NCBI GenBank assembly: GCA_027533425.1
Contig: JAPZUD010000002.1
Location: 124,001 to 188,000, forward strand
Origin: Beijerinckiaceae bacterium
Lineage (GTDB): Bacteria; Pseudomonadota; Alphaproteobacteria; Rhizobiales; Beijerinckiaceae
Reading direction: 5' to 3'
Length of the DNA: 64,000 bases
This document shows positions 45,085 to 52,935 of this stretch, piece by piece (positions within the stretch are counted from its first letter, which is position 1; every line of letters starts with the position of its first letter). The notes beneath the pieces are model-generated. The model was given only the letters and a program-made list of their open reading frames with translations, did no database searches and was not told where the DNA came from. The translations under genes and the position numbers were made by a program.

Positions 45085-46386
45085 CTACCGCTCGATGCGG
45101 ATCACCTGCGGCGGGCCGTCGAGCACGCCATCCTCGGCGATGGCCGCCACCGCGTTGCGGATCAGCAGTTCCGTGGTGGCATAGGTGATCAGGATCACCG
45201 GCACCGAGCCATTGGCGGTGCGCCGGGCATCGCGCCCCTTTTGCAGGATGGATTCGAGGCTGATGCCGCGCTCGGCCATCCGCGTCGCGATGATCGCGGC
45301 GGCGCCCGGCCGGTCCATGACCTGCAAGCGGATATAATAGCCGCCCTCATGGCGCTGCATCGGCGCGCGGATGGGCTTGTCGAGTTCGTTCGAGGGCCGG
45401 CCGAACGTGGCCACGCGGTTGCCGCGGGCGAGATCGACGATATCGCCCACCACGGCGGAGGCCGTTGCGCCGCCGCCGGCCCCGGGGCCGACCAGCGTGA
45501 TCGTGCCGACGGGATCGGCATCGATAGCGACGGCGTTGGTGACACCCATCACGCCGGCAAGCTGGCTCGACCGCGAGACCATGGTCGGGTGGACGCGTTG
45601 CTCGATCCCCGCGCCGGTGCGTTCGGCCACGCCGAGCAGCTTGATGCGGAAGCCGAGTTCCTCGGCCATTTCGAGATCGAGCGGGGTGACGCCGGAAATG
45701 CCCTCGACATAAACGGCATCGCCATCGACCTCGGTGCCGAAGGCCAGGGCCGTCAGCAGGGCGAGCTTGTGGGCCGTGTCATAGCCCTCGATATCGAAGG
45801 TCGGATCCGCCTCGGCATAGCCGAGTTCCTGCGCGGCCTTCAGGCATTGCTGGAAATCCAGCCCCTCGGCTTCCATGCGGCTGAGGATGTAGTTGCAGGT
45901 GCCGTTGAGGATGCCCGAGACGCGGCGGATATTGTTGCCGACAAGAGCCTCGCGCAGGGCCTTGATTACCGGGATGCCGCCGGCCGCGGCCGCCTCGAAG
46001 GCGATGGTTGTGCCATGGCTTTCGGCGCGGCGGGCCAGGTCGGGGCCGTGCTTGGCGAGGAGCGCCTTGTTGGCGGTGACAACAGCCGTGCCATGATCCA
46101 GAGCGGCCTCGACCATCGCCCGGGCCGTGCCCTCTGACCCGCCCATCAGCTCGACGACGATGTCGATATCGTGGCGGCAGGCCATCTCGACCGGATCATC
46201 GTACCAGACCATGCCCGACAGATCGATGCCGCGATCCTTGGCCCGGTCGCGCGCGCTCACGGCCGTCACCACAATCGGGCGGCCGGCGCGCCCGGCGAGT
46301 TCGTTGGCAGCATTGGCGAGAATGCGGATCGTGGCGGCACCGACCGTCCCGAGCCCGGCAATGCCGATCCTGAGTGCGTCTGCCAT
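45085..46386 (-). CDS. hom: Homoserine dehydrogenase
   Basis: Hom reduces aspartate semialdehyde to homoserine for threonine and methionine. The 433-residue protein has the N-terminal Rossmann loop GIAGLGTVGAAT, the catalytic region NGTCNYILSRMEAEGLDF and EADPTFDIEGYDTAHKL, and a C-terminal ACT domain (YYIRLQVMDRPGAAAIIA) for feedback control. I chose ATG 46386 because AAGGAG lies six bases upstream. Confidence 0.97.
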   Translation of the reverse strand: MADALRIGIAGLGTVGAATIRILANAANELAGRAGRPIVVTAVSARDRAKDRGIDLSGMVWYDDPVEMACRHDIDIVVELMGGSEGTARAMVEAALDHGTAVVTANKALLAKHGPDLARRAESHGTTIAFEAAAAGGIPVIKALREALVGNNIRRVSGILNGTCNYILSRMEAEGLDFQQCLKAAQELGYAEADPTFDIEGYDTAHKLALLTALAFGTEVDGDAVYVEGISGVTPLDLEMAEELGFRIKLLGVAERTGAGIEQRVHPTMVSRSSQLAGVMGVTNAVAIDADPVGTITLVGPGAGGGATASAVVGDIVDLARGNRVATFGRPSNELDKPIRAPMQRHEGGYYIRLQVMDRPGAAAIIATRMAERGISLESILQKGRDARRTANGSVPVILITYATTELLIRNAVAAIAEDGVLDGPPQVIRIER

Positions 46387-46514
46387 GGCCTGCTCCTTCA
46401 CCGTCGATTCCCGTGCAATCCGGCTTGGCTTCTAGAACAGGAACGGAAATGGCGGAACCCGCTTTCTTCCGCGAGGCCGGCCCCGGAGCGCTTTCCTGTG
46501 GTCAGGACAGGCGC

Positions 46515-47510
46515 TCAGCCCATCGTGATCACGATGCTGCCGGTCTTGTGGCCGCCATCGATCAGGGCATGCGCCTCGCCGATCCGCTCCAGCGGGACGC
46601 GGGCGCCGATGGCCGGGCGAAGGCGACCGGCTTCCGCATGCGCCATGACGCGGGCCAGGCCTTCGGCCTCATCGGGCACCATGCCGCCCACGACAACACG
46701 GCCGGTCAGGGCCTTGAGCATGGGCAGGGCGAGCAAATCCCAGAGCGAGGCCGACGCAACAACCAGCGTGCCCCCGGGCCGGGCAAGCCGGGCCGCCTGC
46801 CGCGCGGGCATGGCGCCGACCGTGTCCACCACGAGATCAAAGACGCCTTCATGCGCGGAAAACCAGTCCGGGCTGCGGTAGTCGATCACGCCGCCGGCCC
46901 CATGGGACTGCACCCAGTTTGCCTTGCCCGCACTGCAGCAGGCGGTCACCGTTGCGCCGGCGGCGCGGGCGAGGTGCATCGCGGCGACGCCAACAGCTCC
47001 GCCGGCGCCGATCACCAGCACCGTCTCGCCGGGGGTGACCGGGGCCTTTTCCTCAAGGAAGTACCGCGCTGTCATGCCGCCGAAGATCACCGCAGCCGCT
47101 TCTTCGAAGCCCAGGGCCGCCGGCTTGGCGGCGATCGCCTTCCGCTCGGCAATCACGCGGTACCCGGCATGGCATCCTTGCGCGGCGCCGGTGCTGGCGA
47201 CCACCGCATCGCCGGGGCGGAACCGGCTGGTTCCGGGACCGACCGCCTCGACGACCCCCGCCAGAGCCGTGCCGAGGATCGGCTGGCGCGGGCGGCGGAA
47301 GCCGAAGGCCAGCCGCGCCATGGGCCCGAAGCCGGGCGGCATGTCGAGCGCGCGGATGCGCCGGTCGGCGGAATCCAGCGTACTCGCATGGATGCGCACC
47401 AGCACCTCGCCGTTCCCGGGCACAGGCCGCGGGACTTCCGCGACACGAACGGCCGAGGCATCGCCGAACCGCTCGCACAGGGCGGCGCGCATCATCGGAA
47501 GATCGCTCAT
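46515..47510 (-). CDS. Zinc-less NAD(P)-dependent quinone oxidoreductase-like MDR protein
   Basis: A 331-residue medium-chain dehydrogenase/reductase. It has an N-terminal GroES-like domain (GEVLVRIHASTLDSADRRI), Rossmann loop VLVIGAGGAVGVAAMHLARA, and ends GGHKTGSIVITMG, typical of quinone oxidoreductase or reticulon-4-interacting-like members. Catalytic zinc cysteines are absent. It sits in the accessory block between hom and the aminotransferase, seven bases from telA. Substrate unknown. Confidence 0.85.
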   Translation of the reverse strand: MSDLPMMRAALCERFGDASAVRVAEVPRPVPGNGEVLVRIHASTLDSADRRIRALDMPPGFGPMARLAFGFRRPRQPILGTALAGVVEAVGPGTSRFRPGDAVVASTGAAQGCHAGYRVIAERKAIAAKPAALGFEEAAAVIFGGMTARYFLEEKAPVTPGETVLVIGAGGAVGVAAMHLARAAGATVTACCSAGKANWVQSHGAGGVIDYRSPDWFSAHEGVFDLVVDTVGAMPARQAARLARPGGTLVVASASLWDLLALPMLKALTGRVVVGGMVPDEAEGLARVMAHAEAGRLRPAIGARVPLERIGEAHALIDGGHKTGSIVITMG

Positions 47511-47517
47511 CTCCGGC

Positions 47518-48597
47518 TCAGATATTCGGCCGGGCGCTGAGCTGCTTCTTCAGTTCCTGCGTCATCTCGCCGAGCTTGCGCTCGACCTCGACGCGCTTGC
47601 GACGGCCCTCGTCCTGCACTTTCAGCACGCCGGTGATCGTGTCGATCAGGTCGCGGTTGGTCTTTTCCAGCGTCTCGATATCGATGATGCCGCGCTGCGA
47701 CTGCCGCTCGATCTCGATCGCCTGCGTCTTCATCATTTCCGAGGCCTGCTTGAGCATCTCGTTGGTCGCATCGGTGACGGTCTTCTGCATTTCCAGCGCG
47801 GAATTCTGGCGCGAGAGACCGAGCAGAAGGATCATCTTCTGCTTCCAGACCGGGATGGTGAGCTGGGTCGTAGCCTGCAGGTTCTCGATCAGGGTTTCGT
47901 CACCGGCCTGCACGATGCGGATCTGCGGCAATTGCTGGAAGCCGATCTGGCGCGCCTGCTGGAGATACATCACCCGCTTTTCCAGCCGGTCCAAAGCCTG
48001 CAAGGCATCCTGGTAGGCCTGCGCGGCCATCAGCCCCTCGGTCGTATTGGCCTTGGCATCGGCCTCGGCCTTCAGCTCGGCCAGCCGGCCCTTGCGGAAC
48101 TCCTCGCCATAGGCCTTGCCGGCCTCGATATAGACATCGAGTTCGGCAATGGCGGTCTTCGTCTGCTCGTGCAGCTCGTCGAGCATGGCGATGTCGCTGC
48201 GGAGTGTCTCCTTGTGGCGATCGAGCTCGATCGTCACGCGGTCGACCTGCCCGGCCACATCCTCGAACCGCTCCTTGAAGCGGCGCACGCGCGCCTCCAT
48301 GCTGGTGAAGAGCCGCTGGAACCAGTTCAGCTTGCCGATGGCCGCCGGATCGAGCCCGCGCGCCTTGGCAAGAATGTCGGAGAGCAATTCGCCGGTCTTG
48401 CCCATTTCCTTGTTGCGGGTTTCCGCCAGGATCCGGTCGGCGAAGTCGGAGACCTGCCGCTGGGCGGCATCGCCATAGGTCACGATCTGCGAGCGATCCT
48501 CGATATTGAGCTCCTGCCGCGCCCGGTCGACGGCAGCCTTGTCAAGCTGGATCGAGGGCAGATGGGCCTGGGCCCGGAGCTGGTCGGTATCGGACAT
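47518..48597 (-). CDS. TelA/KlaA-family toxic anion resistance protein
   Basis: A 359-residue, largely alpha-helical protein with long coiled-coil segments (about 90-200 and 290-345), matching the TelA family. Family members are linked to tellurite resistance and to stress and envelope integrity; the exact role is not settled. Signature region: LTIPVWKQKMILLLGLSRQ. It starts MSDTDQLRAQ behind GAGGAAG. It is probably co-transcribed with the oxidoreductase downstream. No partner TerC/XpaC gene is visible. Confidence 0.87.
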   Translation of the reverse strand: MSDTDQLRAQAHLPSIQLDKAAVDRARQELNIEDRSQIVTYGDAAQRQVSDFADRILAETRNKEMGKTGELLSDILAKARGLDPAAIGKLNWFQRLFTSMEARVRRFKERFEDVAGQVDRVTIELDRHKETLRSDIAMLDELHEQTKTAIAELDVYIEAGKAYGEEFRKGRLAELKAEADAKANTTEGLMAAQAYQDALQALDRLEKRVMYLQQARQIGFQQLPQIRIVQAGDETLIENLQATTQLTIPVWKQKMILLLGLSRQNSALEMQKTVTDATNEMLKQASEMMKTQAIEIERQSQRGIIDIETLEKTNRDLIDTITGVLKVQDEGRRKRVEVERKLGEMTQELKKQLSARPNI

Positions 48598-48788
48598 GGA
48601 TCGCTTCCTCTTCTGCCCGCCAACGCCATCTGGGGCGGCAGGTCGCGCGTAAGGTAAGGATGCGACGGGCCGATGTCAGGGGGCCGTGCAACATTTCGTT
48701 GCACCGGCGCCGGCGGAAAGGTGCGCAATCGCACATTGGCAGGCCCGCGCTTTGGGTATGGGATGTCACCGAATGAAGAGGAAGGCCC

Positions 48789-49310
48789 ATGCCCGCGAGA
48801 TCGCCCGTCACATCCCTGGGCTGCGCCTTTGCTGCCGTGGCGATGCTGGCCTTGCCGACAATGGCGAGCCCCGCCGCCTGCGACGCGATCCAGAACGGCT
48901 TCAATGCCGTGGCCAGCGTGCCCGGCTACCGGCAGGTGGTTGAACTCGGCCGGACCGGCGAGCGGATGGAAGGCGTCGTGATCGGCGAGACGGTCTATAT
49001 GCGCGTCAATGACCGCTGGACGCGCATGCGCCTCAAGGCCGGCGGGCGCAAGGGCATGCTGAACCAGATCCTGTCCCTGTCCTCGATCACGGATTGCCGG
49101 GAGGTGCGGTCGGAAACGCTGCCTTCCGGCCTGAGAGCCACGGTGTACGAATACATGATGACGCCGCCGCGCAATATGCCGGGCGTTCCGGACAAGCCGA
49201 TGCGCAATCTGGTCTGGATCGGCATCGAGGATGGTCTCGTCCATCGCCAGGTGAGCGAGGATACCTCCCTGCACCTTGCCTATGACCGCGTGGTCCCGCC
49301 GATCCCGTAA
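48789..49310 (+). CDS. Secreted protein of unknown function
   Basis: A 173-residue protein with a signal peptide (hydrophobic 10-24, cleavage near SPAA). The mature part has two cysteines (CDAIQNGF and ITDCREV) that could form a disulfide, and a beta-rich body with VIGETVYMRVNDRWTRM. No family recognised. GAGGAAGG lies close before ATG 48789. It is transcribed alone and diverges from telA; the 191-bp gap between them presumably holds both promoters. Confidence 0.75.
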   Translation: MPARSPVTSLGCAFAAVAMLALPTMASPAACDAIQNGFNAVASVPGYRQVVELGRTGERMEGVVIGETVYMRVNDRWTRMRLKAGGRKGMLNQILSLSSITDCREVRSETLPSGLRATVYEYMMTPPRNMPGVPDKPMRNLVWIGIEDGLVHRQVSEDTSLHLAYDRVVPPIP

Positions 49311-49326
49311 GGGTGGGCTTTTCTCC

Positions 49327-49671
49327 TCACGGCGCGCGCAGGAAGAAGCCCTGCTCTTCGGAGAAGTCGAGAATTTTTCCGGCGAAATGCCGTGCATCGG
49401 GCTCTGTGGTGAAGAAGATGACCTCGAGCCCGCACAGCATCTGGATATGCCGTTCAATCTCCGGACGCATGCTCTTCAAATAAAACGAAATCATCGGCAT
49501 TTGCCGCTTTCTCCCGTTATTGTAATGAACATAAGCCCACCCAACGGAGACGATGTCTGGCTCTTCGGAAGGGAAATCCTTGATCCAAGCCTGACGAAGT
49601 TTTTCGATTTCAAGGATAGTCCTTCGAGAGAATGTAAAATTTATCTGTGGGCATTCATCGTAGGACGGCAT
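49327..49671 (-). CDS. Small protein of unknown function in AT-rich island (immunity-like position)
   Basis: A 114-residue soluble protein (MPSYDECPQINFTFSRRT). I use ATG 49671; a TTG at 49683 with GGAAA upstream is an alternative. It is mixed alpha/beta with VGWAYVHYNNGRKRQMPMIS in the middle. The base composition is far more AT-rich than neighbouring genes, suggesting recent acquisition. It is the last of three island genes on this strand. No family recognised; role as an immunity protein is inferred from layout only. Confidence 0.6.
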   Translation of the reverse strand: MPSYDECPQINFTFSRRTILEIEKLRQAWIKDFPSEEPDIVSVGWAYVHYNNGRKRQMPMISFYLKSMRPEIERHIQMLCGLEVIFFTTEPDARHFAGKILDFSEEQGFFLRAP

Positions 49672-49717
49672 AGCAATTCTCAATCAATTTCCAAATAACA
49701 ATGCATTTTTAAATCGT

Positions 49718-50041
49718 TCAACGATAGACGATCTTATCGCCTTCCATTTCAAACTCTCCGCCTTCGATCCAGTTTTTACTGGGCGGCAAGCAAACAATAA
49801 ATCCAAACTGATCGTCAGGGCATCGAAAAGGAAATCGCGTCAACTGTTCCCGTTTTATACACCCCAGCCCGTATTTTGCTGGTTCAGTTCGGAACAATTG
49901 GCCGGTCTTGTTATCCGTGACCGTACCCCCCAAACTCCACGCCACCAGTGGAAAAAGATCGACTCCCAATCGCCCACCGAAATTTTCTTCTGTTATTTCA
50001 GCCTGAATAATTTTTCTCAGTACATTTCCAAACGTGAACAT
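49718..50041 (-). CDS. Small protein of unknown function in AT-rich island (immunity-like position)
   Basis: A 107-residue soluble protein, MFTFGNVLRKIIQAEITEEN, with GGAG seven bases before the ATG. Charged, no signal or membrane helix. The region is clearly AT-rich compared with the chromosome. It lies 12 bases downstream of the GGQWT-motif gene, so the two are probably co-transcribed. Small acidic proteins directly behind a toxin gene are often immunity proteins, but no family is recognised. Confidence 0.6.
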   Translation of the reverse strand: MFTFGNVLRKIIQAEITEENFGGRLGVDLFPLVAWSLGGTVTDNKTGQLFRTEPAKYGLGCIKREQLTRFPFRCPDDQFGFIVCLPPSKNWIEGGEFEMEGDKIVYR

Positions 50042-50053
50042 AGCTAATCTCCA

Positions 50054-50464
50054 TCAGTAATTGACATACGCAAACGGGCATTTATCGCCTTCGTAAATTA
50101 CACTGAAGTAATAGTCGAACGTCTTATCATAGAAAGTACAGACGGATTGGTTGGATTCGCTCAGGTAATTCCAGCCAGAAAGGACGCCACTGAACCGGAC
50201 GCGGCCCGCAGTGAGATAGCCACCCCCGCCGCCACTCGTCCATTGCCCGCCATCGCTGTTGCCGGCTGGGATGCGGGGCTGGCTCGGGCTGTATTTCCGG
50301 CGGAGCTCAGCATATTCGGCTTTCAGCGCGAACAGCCGCAGGTGGAGATCGGCGAGAATACGGCCACGGCTGAGTTCTTCAGCCGCCAGCCTCTCGCGCT
50401 GGGCGATCTGGAAAGCGGGCTCGAAGCGGGGATCGAACGGGGGCTGACGGCGTGAAGGGGTCAC
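50054..50464 (-). CDS. Small protein with RIPAGNSDGGQWT motif, possible toxin
   Basis: A 136-residue protein if started at GTG 50464, which has an ideal AAGGAGG seven bases upstream; an ATG at 50491 has none. The N-terminal half is helical and charged (IAQRERLAAEELSRGRILAD), then comes PRIPAGNSDGGQWTSGGG, a motif I recall at the N-to-C domain junction of many short alphaproteobacterial toxin-like or phage-associated proteins. The tail (about 45 residues, with CTFYDKTFDYY and KCPFAY) is encoded in AT-rich DNA, whereas the front is GC-rich. This break suggests domain replacement. Function is inferred, not shown. Confidence 0.6.
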   Translation of the reverse strand: MTPSRRQPPFDPRFEPAFQIAQRERLAAEELSRGRILADLHLRLFALKAEYAELRRKYSPSQPRIPAGNSDGGQWTSGGGGGYLTAGRVRFSGVLSGWNYLSESNQSVCTFYDKTFDYYFSVIYEGDKCPFAYVNY

Positions 50465-50550
50465 GGCAGCGCCTCCTTGGAGCGCCGCCATGATATAGAT
50501 TTAAATTCCTAAAAAAGGAATATAATCCCTTTTTGTTTTCCCCGTTCCCG

Positions 50551-51771
50551 TCACACGGCGCGTTTGATGCCGATCACGTTGTGCAGGGTCGAATCCGCGC
50601 CGTCGAAGAACTTCTTGAGGTTGCGCGCGGCCTGCCGGATCCGCTGCTCGTTCTCGACAATGGCGAGGCGCACAAATTCATCGCCATGCTCGCCGAAGCC
50701 GAGGCCGGGCGCGACGGCGACTTCCGCCTTCTCGACCAGCAGCTTGGCGAATTCGACCGAGCCGAGATGCCGGAACTTTTCCGGAATCTGCACCCAGGCA
50801 AACATCGTTGCCTCCGGCACCGGGATGTCCCAGCCGGCCTTGCCGAAGCTCTCGACGAGGGCATCGCGCCGCTTGCGATAGACATCGCGCATCTCGCGGA
50901 TGCAATCGTCCGGTCCGTTGAGCGCGGCCGTGGCCGCAACCTGGATCGGCGTGTAGGCGCCGTAATCAAGATAGGATTTCACCCGCGCCAGGGCCGCGAT
51001 CAGGCGCTCGTTCCCGACCGCGAAGCCCATACGCCAGCCGGCCATGGAGAAGGTCTTCGACATCGAGGTGAACTCGACCGTGCAATCCATCGCGCCCGGC
51101 ACCTGCAGAACCGAAGGCGGCGGGCTGGCCTCGTCGAAATAGACTTCGGCATAGGCAAGGTCCGACAGCAGGATGATCTCGTGCTTCTTCGCGAAGGCGA
51201 CGAGATCGCGGTAGAAATCGAGCCCGGCGACAAAGGCTGTCGGGTTCGAGGGATAGCAGACGACCAGCGCGATCGGCTTGGGGACGGAATGCATGATCGC
51301 CCGCTCGAGCGCGGGGAACATGGCCGGGGTGGGCTCGGCCGGCACGGAGCGGATCACGCCGCCGGCCATCAGGAAGCCGAAAGCGTGAATCGGATAGGAG
51401 GGGTTCGGCACCAGCACGACATCGCCCGGGCCGGTAATGGCCTGGGCCATGTTGGCGAAGCCTTCCTTCGAGCCCAGGGTCGCGACAACCTGGGTGTCCG
51501 GATTGAGCTTCACGCCGAAGCGGCGCTCGTAATAGGCCGCCTGCGCCCGGCGGAGACCGCCGATGCCCTTGGAGGCGGAATAGCGGTCGGTGCGCGGCTT
51601 GCCGGCGGTCTCGACCAGCTTCTCGATCACATGCCGCGGTGCCGGCAGATCGGGGTTCCCCATCCCCAGATCGATGATATCAGCCCCATTAGCTCGCGCC
51701 TGCGCCTTGATCTTGTTGACCTGTTCGAAAACATAGGGCGGCAATCGGCGGATGCGGTGGAACTCGTTCAT
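50551..51771 (-). CDS. PLP-dependent class I/II aminotransferase (AlaC/LL-DAP-type)
   Basis: A 406-residue fold-type I aminotransferase. Features: DLGMGNPDLPAP near residue 35, SKGIGGLRRA, the aspartate in LLSDLAYAEVYFD, PLP lysine in EFTSMSKTFSMAGWRMGF, and C-terminal FVRLAIVENEQRIRQA. It resembles AlaC/YfdZ and the enzymes often annotated as LL-diaminopimelate aminotransferase. In alphaproteobacteria this gene commonly precedes hom; here it is separated by about 4 kb. Confidence 0.9.
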   Translation of the reverse strand: MNEFHRIRRLPPYVFEQVNKIKAQARANGADIIDLGMGNPDLPAPRHVIEKLVETAGKPRTDRYSASKGIGGLRRAQAAYYERRFGVKLNPDTQVVATLGSKEGFANMAQAITGPGDVVLVPNPSYPIHAFGFLMAGGVIRSVPAEPTPAMFPALERAIMHSVPKPIALVVCYPSNPTAFVAGLDFYRDLVAFAKKHEIILLSDLAYAEVYFDEASPPPSVLQVPGAMDCTVEFTSMSKTFSMAGWRMGFAVGNERLIAALARVKSYLDYGAYTPIQVAATAALNGPDDCIREMRDVYRKRRDALVESFGKAGWDIPVPEATMFAWVQIPEKFRHLGSVEFAKLLVEKAEVAVAPGLGFGEHGDEFVRLAIVENEQRIRQAARNLKKFFDGADSTLHNVIGIKRAV

Positions 51772-51938
51772 CTCTCTGGCTTTCGTTGTCTCTTCTCGAT
51801 GGGGTGGCCTGCCAGCCGGCAGACCGGCTCAACCGGCGGGGAACCGGCAGCATGCCGATGACGCAGCATGATGCCGAAGTCTAGCATGAAATGGCGATTC
51901 GGGATGCCGGATCGCCTTTTTGCCTGCCGGAATGCAGG

Positions 51939-52268
51939 CTATTGCCCTTTCGGACAGCCGAACGGGAAGAAGGTGCTGGCCAAGCCGGCATTCATGCCCC
52001 GGATGACCAGCGCATTGGCCAGGCGCAGTTCCTCCGGGCTTTTCGGGCAGACATCCCGCCCGCCCTCGCATCCGGCGGCGAGGAACGCCTCGTGCCGGGC
52101 GAGAAACTCCACGCCAAGGCCTGCCCGGCCGAAACGCTGCAACGCCTCGGCCGTGGCCTTCGCGTAACGATCGCATTTCACGCGCGGCCAATCCTCGCCC
52201 GCAGGCTGCTGCGCGAGTACGATCTGCGGCGTGACAGCGAGGGCCGCCGCCAGGAGGATGCCGCGCAT
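51939..52268 (-). CDS. Small secreted cysteine-containing protein
   Basis: A 109-residue protein with a clear signal peptide (MRGILLAAALAVTPQIVLAQ, cut after VLA). The mature 90 residues hold four cysteines (VKCDRY, AAGCEGG, DVCPKS, FGCPKGQ), enough for two disulfides. No family recognised. It starts four bases after the stop of the lipoprotein gene, so they form an operon. GGAG precedes the ATG. Confidence 0.7.
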   Translation of the reverse strand: MRGILLAAALAVTPQIVLAQQPAGEDWPRVKCDRYAKATAEALQRFGRAGLGVEFLARHEAFLAAGCEGGRDVCPKSPEELRLANALVIRGMNAGLASTFFPFGCPKGQ

Positions 52269-52271
52269 GCC

Positions 52272-52691
52272 TCACTCCGCCTGCGCGGGCGCAGCGGGGC
52301 GGAGGCGCGGTGGCACGCGGCCGTCATAGGGCGAAGGCGGCTTCGGGCGGTTGGCAAAGGCCCGGCTCCGTTGGCGCTGGGCGTCGAGTTCCTTCTCCAT
52401 CGCCTGCAATTCGGCCGCCGAACGCTGCACGCCTGTCCGCTGCGGGGTCACACCCACGGGGATGTAATCCTGCTGGGCGGGGCGCGCCTCCCGGACAAAG
52501 GCGGCCGGCTCACCAACGGTCGTGGTGACGCGGAGCCGGTTGGCCAGCGCGCTCTCCGCCGGTTTCTCGCGCGTCTCCGTTGGAGCTGGCGCAGCTGCAA
52601 GCGGGGCCGGCGGCGTCCCGTCGGTCGCACAGGCAGCCAGCAGCCCAGCAAGGGGCAGAGCCAGCAGGATCAAGCGCGGGAACAGGAGCAT
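52272..52691 (-). CDS. Small lipoprotein of unknown function
   Basis: A 139-residue lipoprotein. The lipobox LAGLLAAC gives a lipidated cysteine near residue 19. The rest is Ala/Pro/Arg-rich and probably unstructured, with a helical patch AAELQAMEKELDAQRQRSRA. I chose ATG 52691 (MLLFPRLILL) because GAGGAA lies seven bases upstream; the ATG at 52706 lacks such a site. Pairs with the small secreted protein downstream. Confidence 0.7.
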   Translation of the reverse strand: MLLFPRLILLALPLAGLLAACATDGTPPAPLAAAPAPTETREKPAESALANRLRVTTTVGEPAAFVREARPAQQDYIPVGVTPQRTGVQRSAAELQAMEKELDAQRQRSRAFANRPKPPSPYDGRVPPRLRPAAPAQAE

Positions 52692-52935
52692 GGCGACATT
52701 CCTCATCGGGCCGGCCGGGATGCCGCCAGGAGCGGCGCACAATCAGCGCGTCGGACCATCAGACCGCATCACCTTTATTGTTTGCTTAAGCCCGCGAACA
52801 AGGCACAATTCAGGCTCGCTCCGTCTTGTCCCGGCTCCGCCCGGATGCCTTCGACAAATTCCGCACTGGCCAAGATTGCGGGGCACGTTAGAAGAAGGAT
52901 AAGCCCGGCATCTGACCGGGCAGACGGAGGAAACC

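Noticed and set aside
43399-46137. A 900-codon open frame opposite the GNAT, glpX and hom genes
   Set aside because: It is a composition artefact on the strand opposite three well-supported genes, without ribosome-binding site or motif.
50503-50521. ATTCCT/AGGAAT hairpin as terminator of the aminotransferase gene
   Set aside because: Six A/T-rich base pairs with a five-base loop are too weak; it may only reflect the AT-rich island border.
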